Shown here in pieces: positions 54,661-62,836 of a DNA stretch of 64,000 nt. A program made the position numbers and the translations under genes. The stretch spans positions 62,001-126,000 of the forward strand of contig CAWICQ010000003.1 in the NCBI GenBank assembly GCA_963834755.1. The letters are read 5' to 3'. The notes under the pieces were generated by a model. The model saw only the letters and a list, made by a program, of their open reading frames with translations, did no database searches and was not told the origin of the DNA. This stretch comes from Dokdonella_A sp963834755. Its GTDB lineage: Bacteria > Pseudomonadota > Gammaproteobacteria > Xanthomonadales > Rhodanobacteraceae. Every line of letters starts with the position of its first letter. The first letter of the stretch is position 1.

Positions 54661-54775
54661 AAGCTGGGAATCGTGAATGGGGAATGGGGAATCGAAAGGA
54701 CGCCTCTCTGCGCGCTGCGACGCTCTTGGCCATTCCCGATTCGCGATTCCCGATTCGCGGCCTCACTGCTGCGTC
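54661..54775. repeat. Inverted array of GGGAATCG-type heptamers
   Basis: GGGAATCGTGAATGGGGAAT and GGGGAATCG on one side (54667-54692) face CATTCCCGATTCGCGATTCC and CGATTCGCGG on the other (54731-54761). Similar arrays flank folC. Confidence 0.7.
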
Positions 54776-55689
54776 ACGATGATGCCTTCGATCTTGAGCT
54801 TGTCCTTGATGCGGCCGCGCAGCTTGTCGGCGTTGCCGCGATCGGTCTCCGGGCCCGCGCGCACGCGCCACAGCGCGCCCGATTCGGAATCGAGCTTGTC
54901 GACGAAGGCGACGAAACCCGCGCCTTTCAAACGATCGCGCAGCTTGTTGGCCTCGTCGACCGTCTTGAACGCACCGAGCTGTACGGCCCAGCCGCCCGCG
55001 CGGCTCGCCGGAATTGCACTGGCCGGCGCATCGGTCTTGGCGTCGTCCGCGAGCTCGACCACGCTGCCCGGCACGGTCGGCTTGATCTGCTTGATGCGAA
55101 GCCGCGCGGCCTCGGCGGCGGCGCGATCCTCGAACGGCCCGACGCGCACGCGCTCGGCGGGTTTTCCCTGGTAGTCGCTGGCTTCGGCGAAGGCCGGAAA
55201 TCCGCCCTGCTTCAGCGCGGCAATGAGATCGTCCGCGTTCTTCGATTCGGCGTAGATGCCGAGGTGCACGAAGAAATGCCCATTCGCGGCGCGGCCCGGC
55301 GCGCTCGGTTCAGGCTTCGGCGCCTCCGAAGCCGGTGCCGGCGTCGATGCGGCGGGTTCGGGCTTGGCTGCCTGCGGCGTGGGTGTGGTCGTCACCGGCG
55401 TGGTCGGCTGCGCGATCTCCGCCGGGCGTGGCGGCGTCTCGACCGTCGCGAGCGGCGGGCTGGTCACGGTCTGCGCATTCTTGGCGGAATCCTTGGCGGA
55501 ATCCTGCGCGGCATCGACCGGCAGTACGCGATTCTGGAATTCGCGATCGGGCGCGGGCGGGATGGCGAGATTCACGGTTTCCGAGCTCTGCTGCGGCGCC
55601 GGCCGGGACAGGAACATCGGCACGAAGATGACGGCCAGCGCGATCAGCACCACCGCACCCAGGAGACGTTGTTTCAGCGACAGATCCAT
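54763..55689 (-). CDS. dedD: SPOR-domain protein (DedD-like)
   Basis: A 308-residue protein beginning MDLSLKQRLLGAVVLIALAV with a single membrane anchor (LGAVVLIALAVIFVPMFLS). A Pro/Thr-rich periplasmic linker (TTTPTPQAAKPEPAASTPAP) leads to two SPOR-like domains: FFVHLGIYAESKNADDLIAA with YQGKPAERVRVGPFED, and WAVQLGAFKTVDEANKLRDR with LWRVRAGPETDRGNADKL. SPOR domains bind denuded septal peptidoglycan. Position between folC and cvpA matches dedD. Two SPOR domains instead of one is notable. Confidence 0.9.
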   Translation of the reverse strand: MDLSLKQRLLGAVVLIALAVIFVPMFLSRPAPQQSSETVNLAIPPAPDREFQNRVLPVDAAQDSAKDSAKNAQTVTSPPLATVETPPRPAEIAQPTTPVTTTPTPQAAKPEPAASTPAPASEAPKPEPSAPGRAANGHFFVHLGIYAESKNADDLIAALKQGGFPAFAEASDYQGKPAERVRVGPFEDRAAAEAARLRIKQIKPTVPGSVVELADDAKTDAPASAIPASRAGGWAVQLGAFKTVDEANKLRDRLKGAGFVAFVDKLDSESGALWRVRAGPETDRGNADKLRGRIKDKLKIEGIIVTQQ

Positions 55690-55753
55690 AGGGATGCTCT
55701 TATCAATTCCGCATAGGCGCCCGGAAGAGTCGACGCGATTATACCCGCTACGA

Positions 55754-57103
55754 TCACGCCGACACGGCATAACGCGCGACGAGACCGCGCCTCTCGGCGA
55801 ATCTGATCGCTGCGGCGGCGACGAAGAACGAGCCGAACGCGATGATGCGATCGCTCGATTTCGCACCCTCGAACGCGGCGGCGAGCGCTGGTTCGACGTC
55901 ATCGTGTACACCGGCGATGTCGATCGCCGCGCTCGCCGATCGCGCAAGATCGGCCAATGTCGAGGCGTCGAGGCCGCGCGTCGATTCGCGTGCAAGGCCG
56001 GCGAGATGCCACGCGTCGATGCGAACGAGCAGCGGCGCGACGATGCCGCGAACGTCCTTGTCGGCCAGCGCACCGAACACGGCGAATGTGCGACCGGTTT
56101 CGGGATGCGTGCCGAGCCACGCCGCGAGCGAACGCGCCGCCTGCGGATTGTGCGCGACATCGACGATGATCTCCGGAGTTCCGGCAAAGCGCTGCAGACG
56201 CGCCGCGATGCGCGCGTTCGCGATGCCATGCGCGATCGCAGCCGGATTCCAGCCGAGTTGCTCGCGCATCGCGTGCAAGGCCGCGATCGCAGCCGACGCG
56301 TTGGCGTGCTGACACGGCGCATCGAGCGCCGGATGCGGCAGGACCAGTTCGGTGCCCGCGCGTTTCCAGATCCAGTCACCGGTCCGCACATCGGCGTGGA
56401 AATCGCGCTCGGCGATTTCGAGCGCGGCGTCGATGCGCCGGGCTTCGTCCAGAAGTCCGCGCGGCGGCTCGCGCTCGCCGATGATCGCGGGATGCCCGGC
56501 GCGGAAGATTCCGGCCTTCTCGCGGCCGATGCTGTCGCGATCGTTGCCGAGCCAGTCCTGATGATCGATATCGACAGTCGTCACGATTGCGACGTCGGCG
56601 TCGATGATGTTCACCGCATCGAGCCGACCGCCGAGTCCGACTTCGAGCAGCGCGACATCGAGCCCGACGCCGGCGAACAGCAACAGCGCGGCGAGCGTGC
56701 CGTACTCGAAATAGGTCAGCGCGATATCCCCGCGCGCGGCTTCGATGCGTTCGAACGCTTTGATCAATGCTGCGTCGTCGGCATCGATGCCGTCGATGCG
56801 CACGCGCTCGTTGTAGCGAAGCAGATGTGGCGACGTGTACGCGCCGACGCGCTTGCCGTCCGCGCGCAGCATCGCTTCGAGAAACGCGACCGTCGAGCCC
56901 TTGCCGTTTGTGCCGCCGACCGCGATGACAAAGCGCGCCGGCGGCGGCGATCCCAGCCGATGCCAGACCTCGCGCACGCGATCGAGACCGAGCTCGATCG
57001 CGCGCGGATGAACGCGTTGCTGATGGTCAAGCCAGTCGGCAAGGCCGGGATTCGGGATTCGGGATTCGGGATTCGAAGCTCGGAAATCGGTAGCGCTGCG
57101 CAT
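55754..57103 (-). CDS. folC: Bifunctional dihydrofolate/folylpolyglutamate synthase
   Basis: A 449-residue Mur-ligase-family enzyme. RFVIAVGGTNGKGSTVAFLE is the P-loop, SPHLLRYNERVRIDG the folate region, and VEVGLGGRLDAVN-like ALLEVGLGGRLDAVNIIDAD and TTVDIDHQDWLGNDRDSIGR complete the signature. The C-terminal domain has IIVDVAHNPQAARSLAAWL. The N-terminal 20 residues (MRSATDFRASNPESRIPNPG) are partly encoded by a GGGATTC repeat array, and no alternative start codon lies between the repeat and the conserved region LADWLDHQQR. It leads the folC-SPOR-cvpA-purF operon. Confidence 0.93.
   Translation of the reverse strand: MRSATDFRASNPESRIPNPGLADWLDHQQRVHPRAIELGLDRVREVWHRLGSPPPARFVIAVGGTNGKGSTVAFLEAMLRADGKRVGAYTSPHLLRYNERVRIDGIDADDAALIKAFERIEAARGDIALTYFEYGTLAALLLFAGVGLDVALLEVGLGGRLDAVNIIDADVAIVTTVDIDHQDWLGNDRDSIGREKAGIFRAGHPAIIGEREPPRGLLDEARRIDAALEIAERDFHADVRTGDWIWKRAGTELVLPHPALDAPCQHANASAAIAALHAMREQLGWNPAAIAHGIANARIAARLQRFAGTPEIIVDVAHNPQAARSLAAWLGTHPETGRTFAVFGALADKDVRGIVAPLLVRIDAWHLAGLARESTRGLDASTLADLARSASAAIDIAGVHDDVEPALAAAFEGAKSSDRIIAFGSFFVAAAAIRFAERRGLVARYAVSA
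57047..57080. repeat. GGGATTC heptamer array inside the folC 5' end
   Basis: GGGATTCGGGATTCGGGATT and CGGGATTCG in tandem. On the minus strand it encodes SNPESRIPNPG near the N-terminus of FolC. An inverted array is at 57167-57213. Confidence 0.8.
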
Positions 57104-57166
57104 AGATGTTTGTCGACGAGCGATCGGTTACAGCGGCAGCGGCTCGAATCGATCCGCGCCTCATGA

Positions 57167-57213
57167 GCCTTCCGAATCCAGATCCCGATTCGCGATTCCC
57201 GAATCCCGGCTCC
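57167..57213. repeat. Inverted partner of the GGGATTC array
   Basis: CCTTCCGAATCCAGATCCCG and ATTCGCGATTCCCGAATCCC, opposite in sense to 57047-57080, between folC and the rhomboid gene. Confidence 0.75.
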
Positions 57214-57845
57214 TACCGCATCAATATCCGACGCGGCCGCACCGGCAACTTGCCGCGCCAGTACTGGATCAGCACGAAGCCGATCGCCATGCCGCCGAGA
57301 TGGGCGAAATGCGCGACGCCCGCTGCGGTGCCGGTGACGCCGAGGAAGAGTTCGACCGCGCCGTAGCCGATCACGAACAGCCACGCCGGCATCGGTATCG
57401 GCGGAAACAGCAGAAGGATGCGCGCGTGCGGATACATCATGCCGTACGCGAGAAGCAGTCCGAAGATGCCGCCGGATGCGCCGAGCGTCGGATAGTAGCC
57501 GCCGGTCCAGTACGCTGTGACCAGAAGCTGCGCGACGGCGGCGCCGATGACGCAGACGAAATAATAAAGAGCGAACGGCCGCGAACCGAACAGGCGCTCG
57601 ATCGGTCCGCCGAACATCCAGAGCGCGAGCATGTTGAACGCGATATGCGTCAGCCCGCCGTGCAGAAAACTGTAGGTCACGAGCTGCCAGGGCTCGAATC
57701 CCGCGACGTCCGCGTACTGCGACGGTCCGAGCGGCCATAGCGCGAAATGGATCAGCAGCGCATCGCCGGTCAGCATCTGCAGCAGGTACACCGCAATGTT
57801 GGCGATCAGCAGTGCGCGCGTGACGGGAGGAAGGTCGAAGGGCAT
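57213..57845 (-). CDS. Rhomboid family intramembrane serine protease
   Basis: From the ATG at 57845 (MPFDLPPVTRALLIANIAVY) the protein has 210 residues and six membrane helices; the frame reaches 57938, but that adds an atypical Arg-rich tail. HGGLTHIAFNMLALWMFGGP holds the conserved L1/H2 region, TLGASGGIFGLLLAYG the catalytic Ser in GASG, and AHFAHLGGMAIGFV the catalytic His. It cleaves membrane-spanning substrates within the inner membrane. Substrate is unknown. It lies upstream of folC on the same strand, separated by repeats. Confidence 0.94.
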   Translation of the reverse strand: MPFDLPPVTRALLIANIAVYLLQMLTGDALLIHFALWPLGPSQYADVAGFEPWQLVTYSFLHGGLTHIAFNMLALWMFGGPIERLFGSRPFALYYFVCVIGAAVAQLLVTAYWTGGYYPTLGASGGIFGLLLAYGMMYPHARILLLFPPIPMPAWLFVIGYGAVELFLGVTGTAAGVAHFAHLGGMAIGFVLIQYWRGKLPVRPRRILMR

Positions 57846-57972
57846 GCGGGATTCTCGAACGAGCCGGGGCGATTGTGGACTACGCGCACGAACGGCGCGA
57901 GTTACCCGCAAGATTCCGTCGCCCAAGGCGTCATTCAAGCGCCGCTACGTCGGCGGCGGGCCGGCTTGAGGA

Positions 57973-58407
57973 TCAGGAGCCGGCGCCTGGCGCGCCGTCG
58001 AAGCCATCGACGAAGACGCGATCGATCACGTTGACCGCGCCGCGCATGCCGCTCTGGAGATTGCCGTGCTGGTCGCAGAAATAACCGATTGAGCGCACCT
58101 GGTTGAAACGCACGATGACACTCCACGGCTGGTCGCTCGGCGCGTTTTCGGTGCTGCAGTTGATCGAGCAGATGAAACTGTTGTCGTCCGCGTGCACGTT
58201 GTGCACGCCGCCGGCGTTCTCGAAGCGGATCGCGTCGCCCTGATAGATCGTGATCGAGGCCGGCGTGAAGGTCATGTCCGGATTCGCGGTGACGACGTAA
58301 ACCGTCGCGCGCGCCGGCATGCAGCAGGCGATTGCCGCGAGCAGAACCAAGCAGAGCGCCGCGGATGTACGCAAAAAACCCTCGCCTCTTTTCTCTTGCG
58401 CCGTCAA
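57973..58407 (-). CDS. Exported cupredoxin-like copper protein
   Basis: A 144-residue protein with a signal peptide ending in CCMPARA. VYVVTANPDMTFTPASITIY and GDAIRFENAGGVHNVHADD (first His ligand) are followed by SIGYFCDQHGNLQSGMRGAV, where Cys, His and Met are spaced as type-1 copper ligands of plastocyanin-like proteins. The C-terminal VFVDGFDGAPG resembles a short DGFDG motif near the N-terminus of the DUF1800 protein in the same operon. Its ATG overlaps the DUF1501 stop by four bases. It may pass electrons to or from these exported proteins. Confidence 0.85.
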   Translation of the reverse strand: MTAQEKRGEGFLRTSAALCLVLLAAIACCMPARATVYVVTANPDMTFTPASITIYQGDAIRFENAGGVHNVHADDNSFICSINCSTENAPSDQPWSVIVRFNQVRSIGYFCDQHGNLQSGMRGAVNVIDRVFVDGFDGAPGAGS

Positions 58408-59906
58408 TTCATGAATCCGAGGTTGCTGCTGGGGAATCGGCCGAGGTTCGGGAAGATGTCGTTGATTCCCGCTGCGTCGACGCCGAACCAGCTGGCCAGC
58501 GTCGCCGAATACTGATCGACGGACTGGGTGGGGATGATCTGCCCGTAACCGGTGTCGTCCGGATTGCTGCCGCCCGGATTGTTGTCGTCGTATTGGCCGA
58601 GCGAGGGCATCGCGCCGTAGAAACGCTGGCCGTTGACACCACCGCCGACGACGAAATGATGGCCGCCCCAGCCGTGATCGGTGCCGTCGTTGTTGACCGG
58701 CAACGAGCGGCCGAAATCCGATGCGGTGAACGTCGTGACGCCATCGGCGATGCCGAGCTCGACCGTCGCGTTGTAGAACGCCGACAGCGCCTGCGACAGC
58801 TCGACGAGATTGTCGTTCTGATCCGACAGCTGCGTGCCGTGCGTATCGTAGTTGCCGGTCGATACGAAAAATACCTGCCGGCTCATGCCGAGCGCGGCGC
58901 GGACTTTGATCAGCATCGCGACGGCGGCGAGCTGGTTGCCGAGATCGGTATCCGGAAACGGCGTCGTCAGCGTGACGCCGTTGAGCGCACCGTTGATCAG
59001 CGTCGAATTCGCGATCGAGCGCGTCGCCGAATCGGCGAACGCGCGTTCGAGCACGTGCGTCTGCGTGCCGCTCGCGATCAGCGCGTTATAGGCCGCCTGA
59101 TCGTCGGCGACGACGTTGGGATCCTGCCACGGCAGCACCCACGATTCGGGGCCATCGCCGAGGTAGTCCATCGTCGTCACGCTGAACGGACCGCAGTTCG
59201 GATCGCCGCTCGCCGAGCACGAGGCGCCCCACGAGTTGATCGAGTACTGGCTCACCACCGAACCGCGCTGGAAGCGGTTTTCGCCCGAGAGCGTGATGCT
59301 CATCGGAACCTGGCCCGCGTTCGAGGAGTACAACAGATCAGCGATGCGCCCGCCCCAGCCGTCCGCGTTCGAATCGTCTGGACGCGAGGTCTGCCACTGA
59401 TTGGTCTGATCGTCGTGCGAGAAGAGCTGCGAAGGCGTCGGCACGGTATCGTCCTGATACTGCGTCTGCGTGATCGGATACAGCAGACTGCCCACGTTGG
59501 CGACGATCGCGGCTTTGCCGCTGTTGAAAAGTCCGCGCAGCTCCGGCATCGCCGGATGCAGGCCGTACGAACCGCCGTCACTCGGCGGACCGCCGGGGCC
59601 TGGGCCCGAAGCCGGGTTGAGGCTGTTGGCCTGGATATCCGCCTGCGCGAGCGCAAGCGCCTGACGCGATCCGGCGTAGACCGGATACAAGGTGTTGTCG
59701 TACGGCACGAGCGTATTGAAGCTGTCGTTGCCGCCGTAAAGGTAGAGGCAGACGAGCGCCTTGTAGTCCGTGAAACCTCCGGACGGACGCTGCGACGCGG
59801 CCGCCGCACCGATCAGACGCAGGCTGCCGAACGCCGAGTAAAGACCCGCGCCGCCGAGCGCGGCACAGATGCTTTTGCGCAGGAATTCGCGACGGTTCAC
59901 GTGCAT
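58404..59906 (-). CDS. DUF1501 family exported protein (Tat signal)
   Basis: A 500-residue protein beginning MHVNRREFLRKSICAALGGA, a twin-arginine export signal. ALVCLYLYGGNDSFNTLVPY is the family's N-terminal motif (GGxDSFN), and the C-terminal half contains TASDFGRSLPVNNDGTDHGW and GWGGHHFVVGGGVNGQRFYG, a region with His and Asp resembling the alkaline-phosphatase/sulfatase superfamily fold to which DUF1501 is related. Activity is not established. It follows the DUF1800 gene after 10 bases; DUF1800-DUF1501 pairs are widespread. Confidence 0.92.
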   Translation of the reverse strand: MHVNRREFLRKSICAALGGAGLYSAFGSLRLIGAAAASQRPSGGFTDYKALVCLYLYGGNDSFNTLVPYDNTLYPVYAGSRQALALAQADIQANSLNPASGPGPGGPPSDGGSYGLHPAMPELRGLFNSGKAAIVANVGSLLYPITQTQYQDDTVPTPSQLFSHDDQTNQWQTSRPDDSNADGWGGRIADLLYSSNAGQVPMSITLSGENRFQRGSVVSQYSINSWGASCSASGDPNCGPFSVTTMDYLGDGPESWVLPWQDPNVVADDQAAYNALIASGTQTHVLERAFADSATRSIANSTLINGALNGVTLTTPFPDTDLGNQLAAVAMLIKVRAALGMSRQVFFVSTGNYDTHGTQLSDQNDNLVELSQALSAFYNATVELGIADGVTTFTASDFGRSLPVNNDGTDHGWGGHHFVVGGGVNGQRFYGAMPSLGQYDDNNPGGSNPDDTGYGQIIPTQSVDQYSATLASWFGVDAAGINDIFPNLGRFPSSNLGFMN

Positions 59907-59916
59907 GGCCGCAGCC

Positions 59917-61761
59917 TCACTTCTGAATCGAGTATTCGGGAGAGTTCAGGATCAGATACAGCGCATGCTGCACGCGCGTGCGTCCGAGATCGCTGCCGTA
60001 GACGTCTTCGGTCAACAGGTTGAGCCGCGTGATCAGCACGTCGCGCATGAACGGCGACATCTGGCCGGACATGAAGAGAGCGTTGTATGCATCGACGAGT
60101 CCTGCCGGATTGGTTTGTGCGAGCGCCGCATCACGATCCTCGTCCATCTGGATCGTCGCCGGGTCATCGCTGGCCCAGCAGGCGGTGCTGCCGGTGTAGT
60201 CGCAGAAGACTTCGTGGAAGAAATAATTCGGCGTCGCCACGATCTGCGTGTCGCTCAGAATCTGGAATTCGGGACTGACCAGGCCGCGATCCTGGACTTC
60301 GCCCGGCGGCGCGTAGTTCGGCTTGAAGAAATTGAACACGGTCGGCGAACGCAACGGGGCCTGACCGATCTGCTCTTCGATCGGCGGCCACGGATTCAGC
60401 GTGCCGATGCGGCCACCGGTCGACCGCCCGGACATTGCGCGCCACATCTGCGTGATCTTGAGCAGCGGCTCGCGCAACTTGCCGAACGTATCGGGATAGG
60501 TCCACTGGCCGTAACGCGCTTCGGGATCGAGCAGGATGGCCTTCACGACGGCTTTCAGATCGCCGCGTACGCCAGAACCGTTGTTGTTGAACACCTGCGC
60601 GACACGCCGCACGTAAGCGGGGCTCGGGTTGCTCGTCACGAGGCGCTCGATCAGGCGCGTCGCGATGAATGGGCCGACGTTCGGATGGTTGAAGATGTTG
60701 TCGAGCGCGGCGGTCATTTCCGCCTGCGCGTCGCCGCCGTGCACGAGCACGCCGCCGGGCAGCGCTTCGCCGGAATAAACCAGCAGCTGCTTGTCGGACG
60801 TGTTGTCGTGATAGTGCTCGATCGGCTGCATCGGCAACTGCCACGGCGGATCGTTGTAGTTGCTCGGACCGCACCAGAAGTACGTGTCCTCGCCGCTGTT
60901 TTCATCGTAGACGCAGCAGGTGTAGGTGCTGTCGCCACAGCCGGCGTTGTTCCAGTCCCAGCCGGTGAATACCGCGGCGAACCCGCGCACCGTGGTCTGA
61001 TCGTAGGTCGGTACCGGCTGGCCGCCGACCAGCACCGGCGTGCCATCGAGATTGAGCTGGTTGAGGCCGATCGAGAACAGTTGATTCACCTCGCGCGCGT
61101 AGTTCTCGTCGGGATGGATGTTCTGATCCGGATCCGCCTTCTGGTTCTGGATCATGCTGAGGAAGATGCCCATCGCAGGATGCTTGGTCACATCCTCGAG
61201 CAATGTGCGGTAGTTGATGAATGCGTCCCCAGCGAGCTTGTCGTAGAAACTCGCCAGCGCCCACGGTTCGTACGACAACGTCCCGTTGCTGTTTGAAACG
61301 ACGAAGATCTCGCTGAGCGCCATCGCGACACGCTGGCGCAGCGCGTCGGTCGGGGCATTGTTCGGGTAACCGCCACGGCTCGGATCGGGCGTGCCGACCG
61401 AGTTGATCGTCCAGATCTCCAGGCGCGTGTCGTCGCTGAGGTACTCGTCGGGAAACGTCGCCAGCACCCAGTCGAGGTAGTGCGTCTCGTTCGAGGCTGG
61501 GGCCGTGAATTGCTCGTTGAACCAGGTCTGATAGCCCACCGAGCGCAGGTGCGCGATGTCGCCGGATGTCGGGCCAAACGTCGCCTGCGCCAGGAAACGG
61601 CTCGCGTCCGCATCGCTGGAGGGTCCATTGGCGACGCCGTCGAATCCGTCGTAAAGCGTGGAGTCCGGCCAATGACTCAGCCCTTGCGCCGTCGCCGCGA
61701 CGCTGCACGAAGCCGCGCACAGCGCTGCGAAAACCGTCCGTCCGACGATGCCCATGCTCAT
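59917..61761 (-). CDS. DUF1800 family exported protein
   Basis: From the ATG at 61761 the protein has 614 residues with a signal peptide (VGRTVFAALCAASCSVAATA). DADASRFLAQATFGPTSGDI is the typical start of DUF1800, followed by RQRVAMALSEIFVVSN, NYAREVNQLFSIGLNQLNLD and RGFAAVFTGWDWNNAG. LREPLLKITQMWRAMSGRST is the conserved C-terminal helix. An upstream frame to 61971 has no credible signal. Function is unknown; the gene is transcribed ahead of DUF1501 and the cupredoxin gene. Confidence 0.92.
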   Translation of the reverse strand: MSMGIVGRTVFAALCAASCSVAATAQGLSHWPDSTLYDGFDGVANGPSSDADASRFLAQATFGPTSGDIAHLRSVGYQTWFNEQFTAPASNETHYLDWVLATFPDEYLSDDTRLEIWTINSVGTPDPSRGGYPNNAPTDALRQRVAMALSEIFVVSNSNGTLSYEPWALASFYDKLAGDAFINYRTLLEDVTKHPAMGIFLSMIQNQKADPDQNIHPDENYAREVNQLFSIGLNQLNLDGTPVLVGGQPVPTYDQTTVRGFAAVFTGWDWNNAGCGDSTYTCCVYDENSGEDTYFWCGPSNYNDPPWQLPMQPIEHYHDNTSDKQLLVYSGEALPGGVLVHGGDAQAEMTAALDNIFNHPNVGPFIATRLIERLVTSNPSPAYVRRVAQVFNNNGSGVRGDLKAVVKAILLDPEARYGQWTYPDTFGKLREPLLKITQMWRAMSGRSTGGRIGTLNPWPPIEEQIGQAPLRSPTVFNFFKPNYAPPGEVQDRGLVSPEFQILSDTQIVATPNYFFHEVFCDYTGSTACWASDDPATIQMDEDRDAALAQTNPAGLVDAYNALFMSGQMSPFMRDVLITRLNLLTEDVYGSDLGRTRVQHALYLILNSPEYSIQK

Positions 61762-61865
61762 GACCACCCTCCCCCGCGGACGTGGCGTCCGCGCCTTGCC
61801 GGCATGAACTCTAGCGCTATCAATGCGACCTCGGCATGACGTATGCCGCATTCGCGAATGGTTTT

Positions 61866-62294
61866 TCAGCGTTTTTGTCGCAAAAGCGCTGCCCTTCGTC
61901 CGGAAACGGGCGCAACCTTCTTCCGTGCCGGTGGCGGAGCCCACAGCACCGCATCGAGATTGCGATCCCATCCATGGAGAGCCATGTCGACGCGTCCGCC
62001 GACCACCAGCACGCCTTCGGCCGCGAGCCGGCGCACCTGTTCACGAAAGCCGCGGCTGCCCGGTGGAAATGCGATGCGGCCGTCCGAGCGCAATACGCGA
62101 TACCAGGGCAAGTCGAGCTGACTCGGCGATTCGCGCAGCACGTGTCCGACCAGCCGCGCGCGACGCGGCATACCGGCGCGTGCGGCAATTTCGCCGTAAC
62201 TCGCGACGCATCCGCGCGGAATCGAACGGATGACGCGCAGGATGGCCGCCGGATCAGGCCTCGGTGGCCGAGCGTTCTTGTCGCCTGACTTCAT
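61866..62294 (-). CDS. atl: Alkyltransferase-like (ATL) DNA-binding protein, MGMT family
   Basis: A 142-residue protein with the MGMT DNA-binding domain: RSIPRGCVASYGEIAARAGM (recognition helix and the SYGEIA motif), RARLVGHVLRESP and LDLPWYRVLRSDGRIAFPPG. The alkyl-accepting PCHR motif of methyltransferases is PWYR here, so the Cys is replaced by Trp, as in ATL proteins, which bind O6-alkylguanine and flag it for nucleotide-excision repair. The C-terminus has extra residues (DMALHGWDRNLDAVLW). It is divergent from the next gene. Confidence 0.9.
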   Translation of the reverse strand: MKSGDKNARPPRPDPAAILRVIRSIPRGCVASYGEIAARAGMPRRARLVGHVLRESPSQLDLPWYRVLRSDGRIAFPPGSRGFREQVRRLAAEGVLVVGGRVDMALHGWDRNLDAVLWAPPPARKKVAPVSGRRAALLRQKR

Positions 62295-62340
62295 GGGCCG
62301 CGCACGCTAGCATAGGCCGCCGTCTCGACCGAGAGCCATC

Positions 62341-62745
62341 GTGCAAAGTTTCGAACAAATTCGCTCCCACGTGGGGAGCCGCCACGCGCTAAGCACCAAC
62401 GATCCGTACCTGATCAGTTTCGATCTCACGTTCGACGACGGGCGCCATCAGGGCATGTATCTCGCCGAGATGGAGGACGAGGACGGCAACAAGTATCTGC
62501 GCATCTCGACACCGATCGGACCCTACGTCGGCATCGATGGCACGCGCTGCCTTCGTTTCAACTGGGAACAACGCACGGGCTATCTTGCGATCAGCGATCT
62601 CGACGGATCGCCGTTCCTGCATCTTTGCGAAAACCGGCCGTACGCATTGCTCTCGGAAGAGGAACTCGATCGCGTGATCAACGAGCTCGGCTCGCTCGGC
62701 GATCGCATGGAGCAGGCGATCAGCAGCGGCGGCGATACGTTTTAG
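62341..62745 (+). CDS. Small acidic protein of unknown function
   Basis: A 134-residue protein with GTG start, MQSFEQIRSHVGSRHALSTN. The pattern of helix, five strands (ISFDLTFDDGRHQGMYLAEM; RCLRFNWEQRTGYLAISDLD) and a terminal helix (EEELDRVINELGSLGDRMEQ) resembles the type III chaperone/YbjN-like fold, but the family is not certain. No signal peptide. It is divergent from the ATL gene with 46 bases between starts and is followed by a repeat. Confidence 0.6.
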   Translation: MQSFEQIRSHVGSRHALSTNDPYLISFDLTFDDGRHQGMYLAEMEDEDGNKYLRISTPIGPYVGIDGTRCLRFNWEQRTGYLAISDLDGSPFLHLCENRPYALLSEEELDRVINELGSLGDRMEQAISSGGDTF

Positions 62746-62784
62746 CTTCATGCTTTTCCGCGCGCGTGGGAGGAACGTCTAACC

Positions 62785-62832
62785 TCGTGTCCCTCACCCC
62801 GCCTCTCCCGCAAGCGGGAGACGGAAAGGGTG
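62785..62832. repeat. CTCTCCCGC hairpin repeat
   Basis: GTCCCTCACCCCGCCTCTCCCGC and AAGCGGGAGACGG form the same hairpin unit as at 8459. It separates two convergent genes. Confidence 0.75.
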
Positions 62833-62836
62833 CGGT

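Noticed and set aside
57047..57213. CRISPR array in the GGGATTC repeats
   Set aside because: Units are heptamers in direct tandem without spacers, and no cas genes are present.
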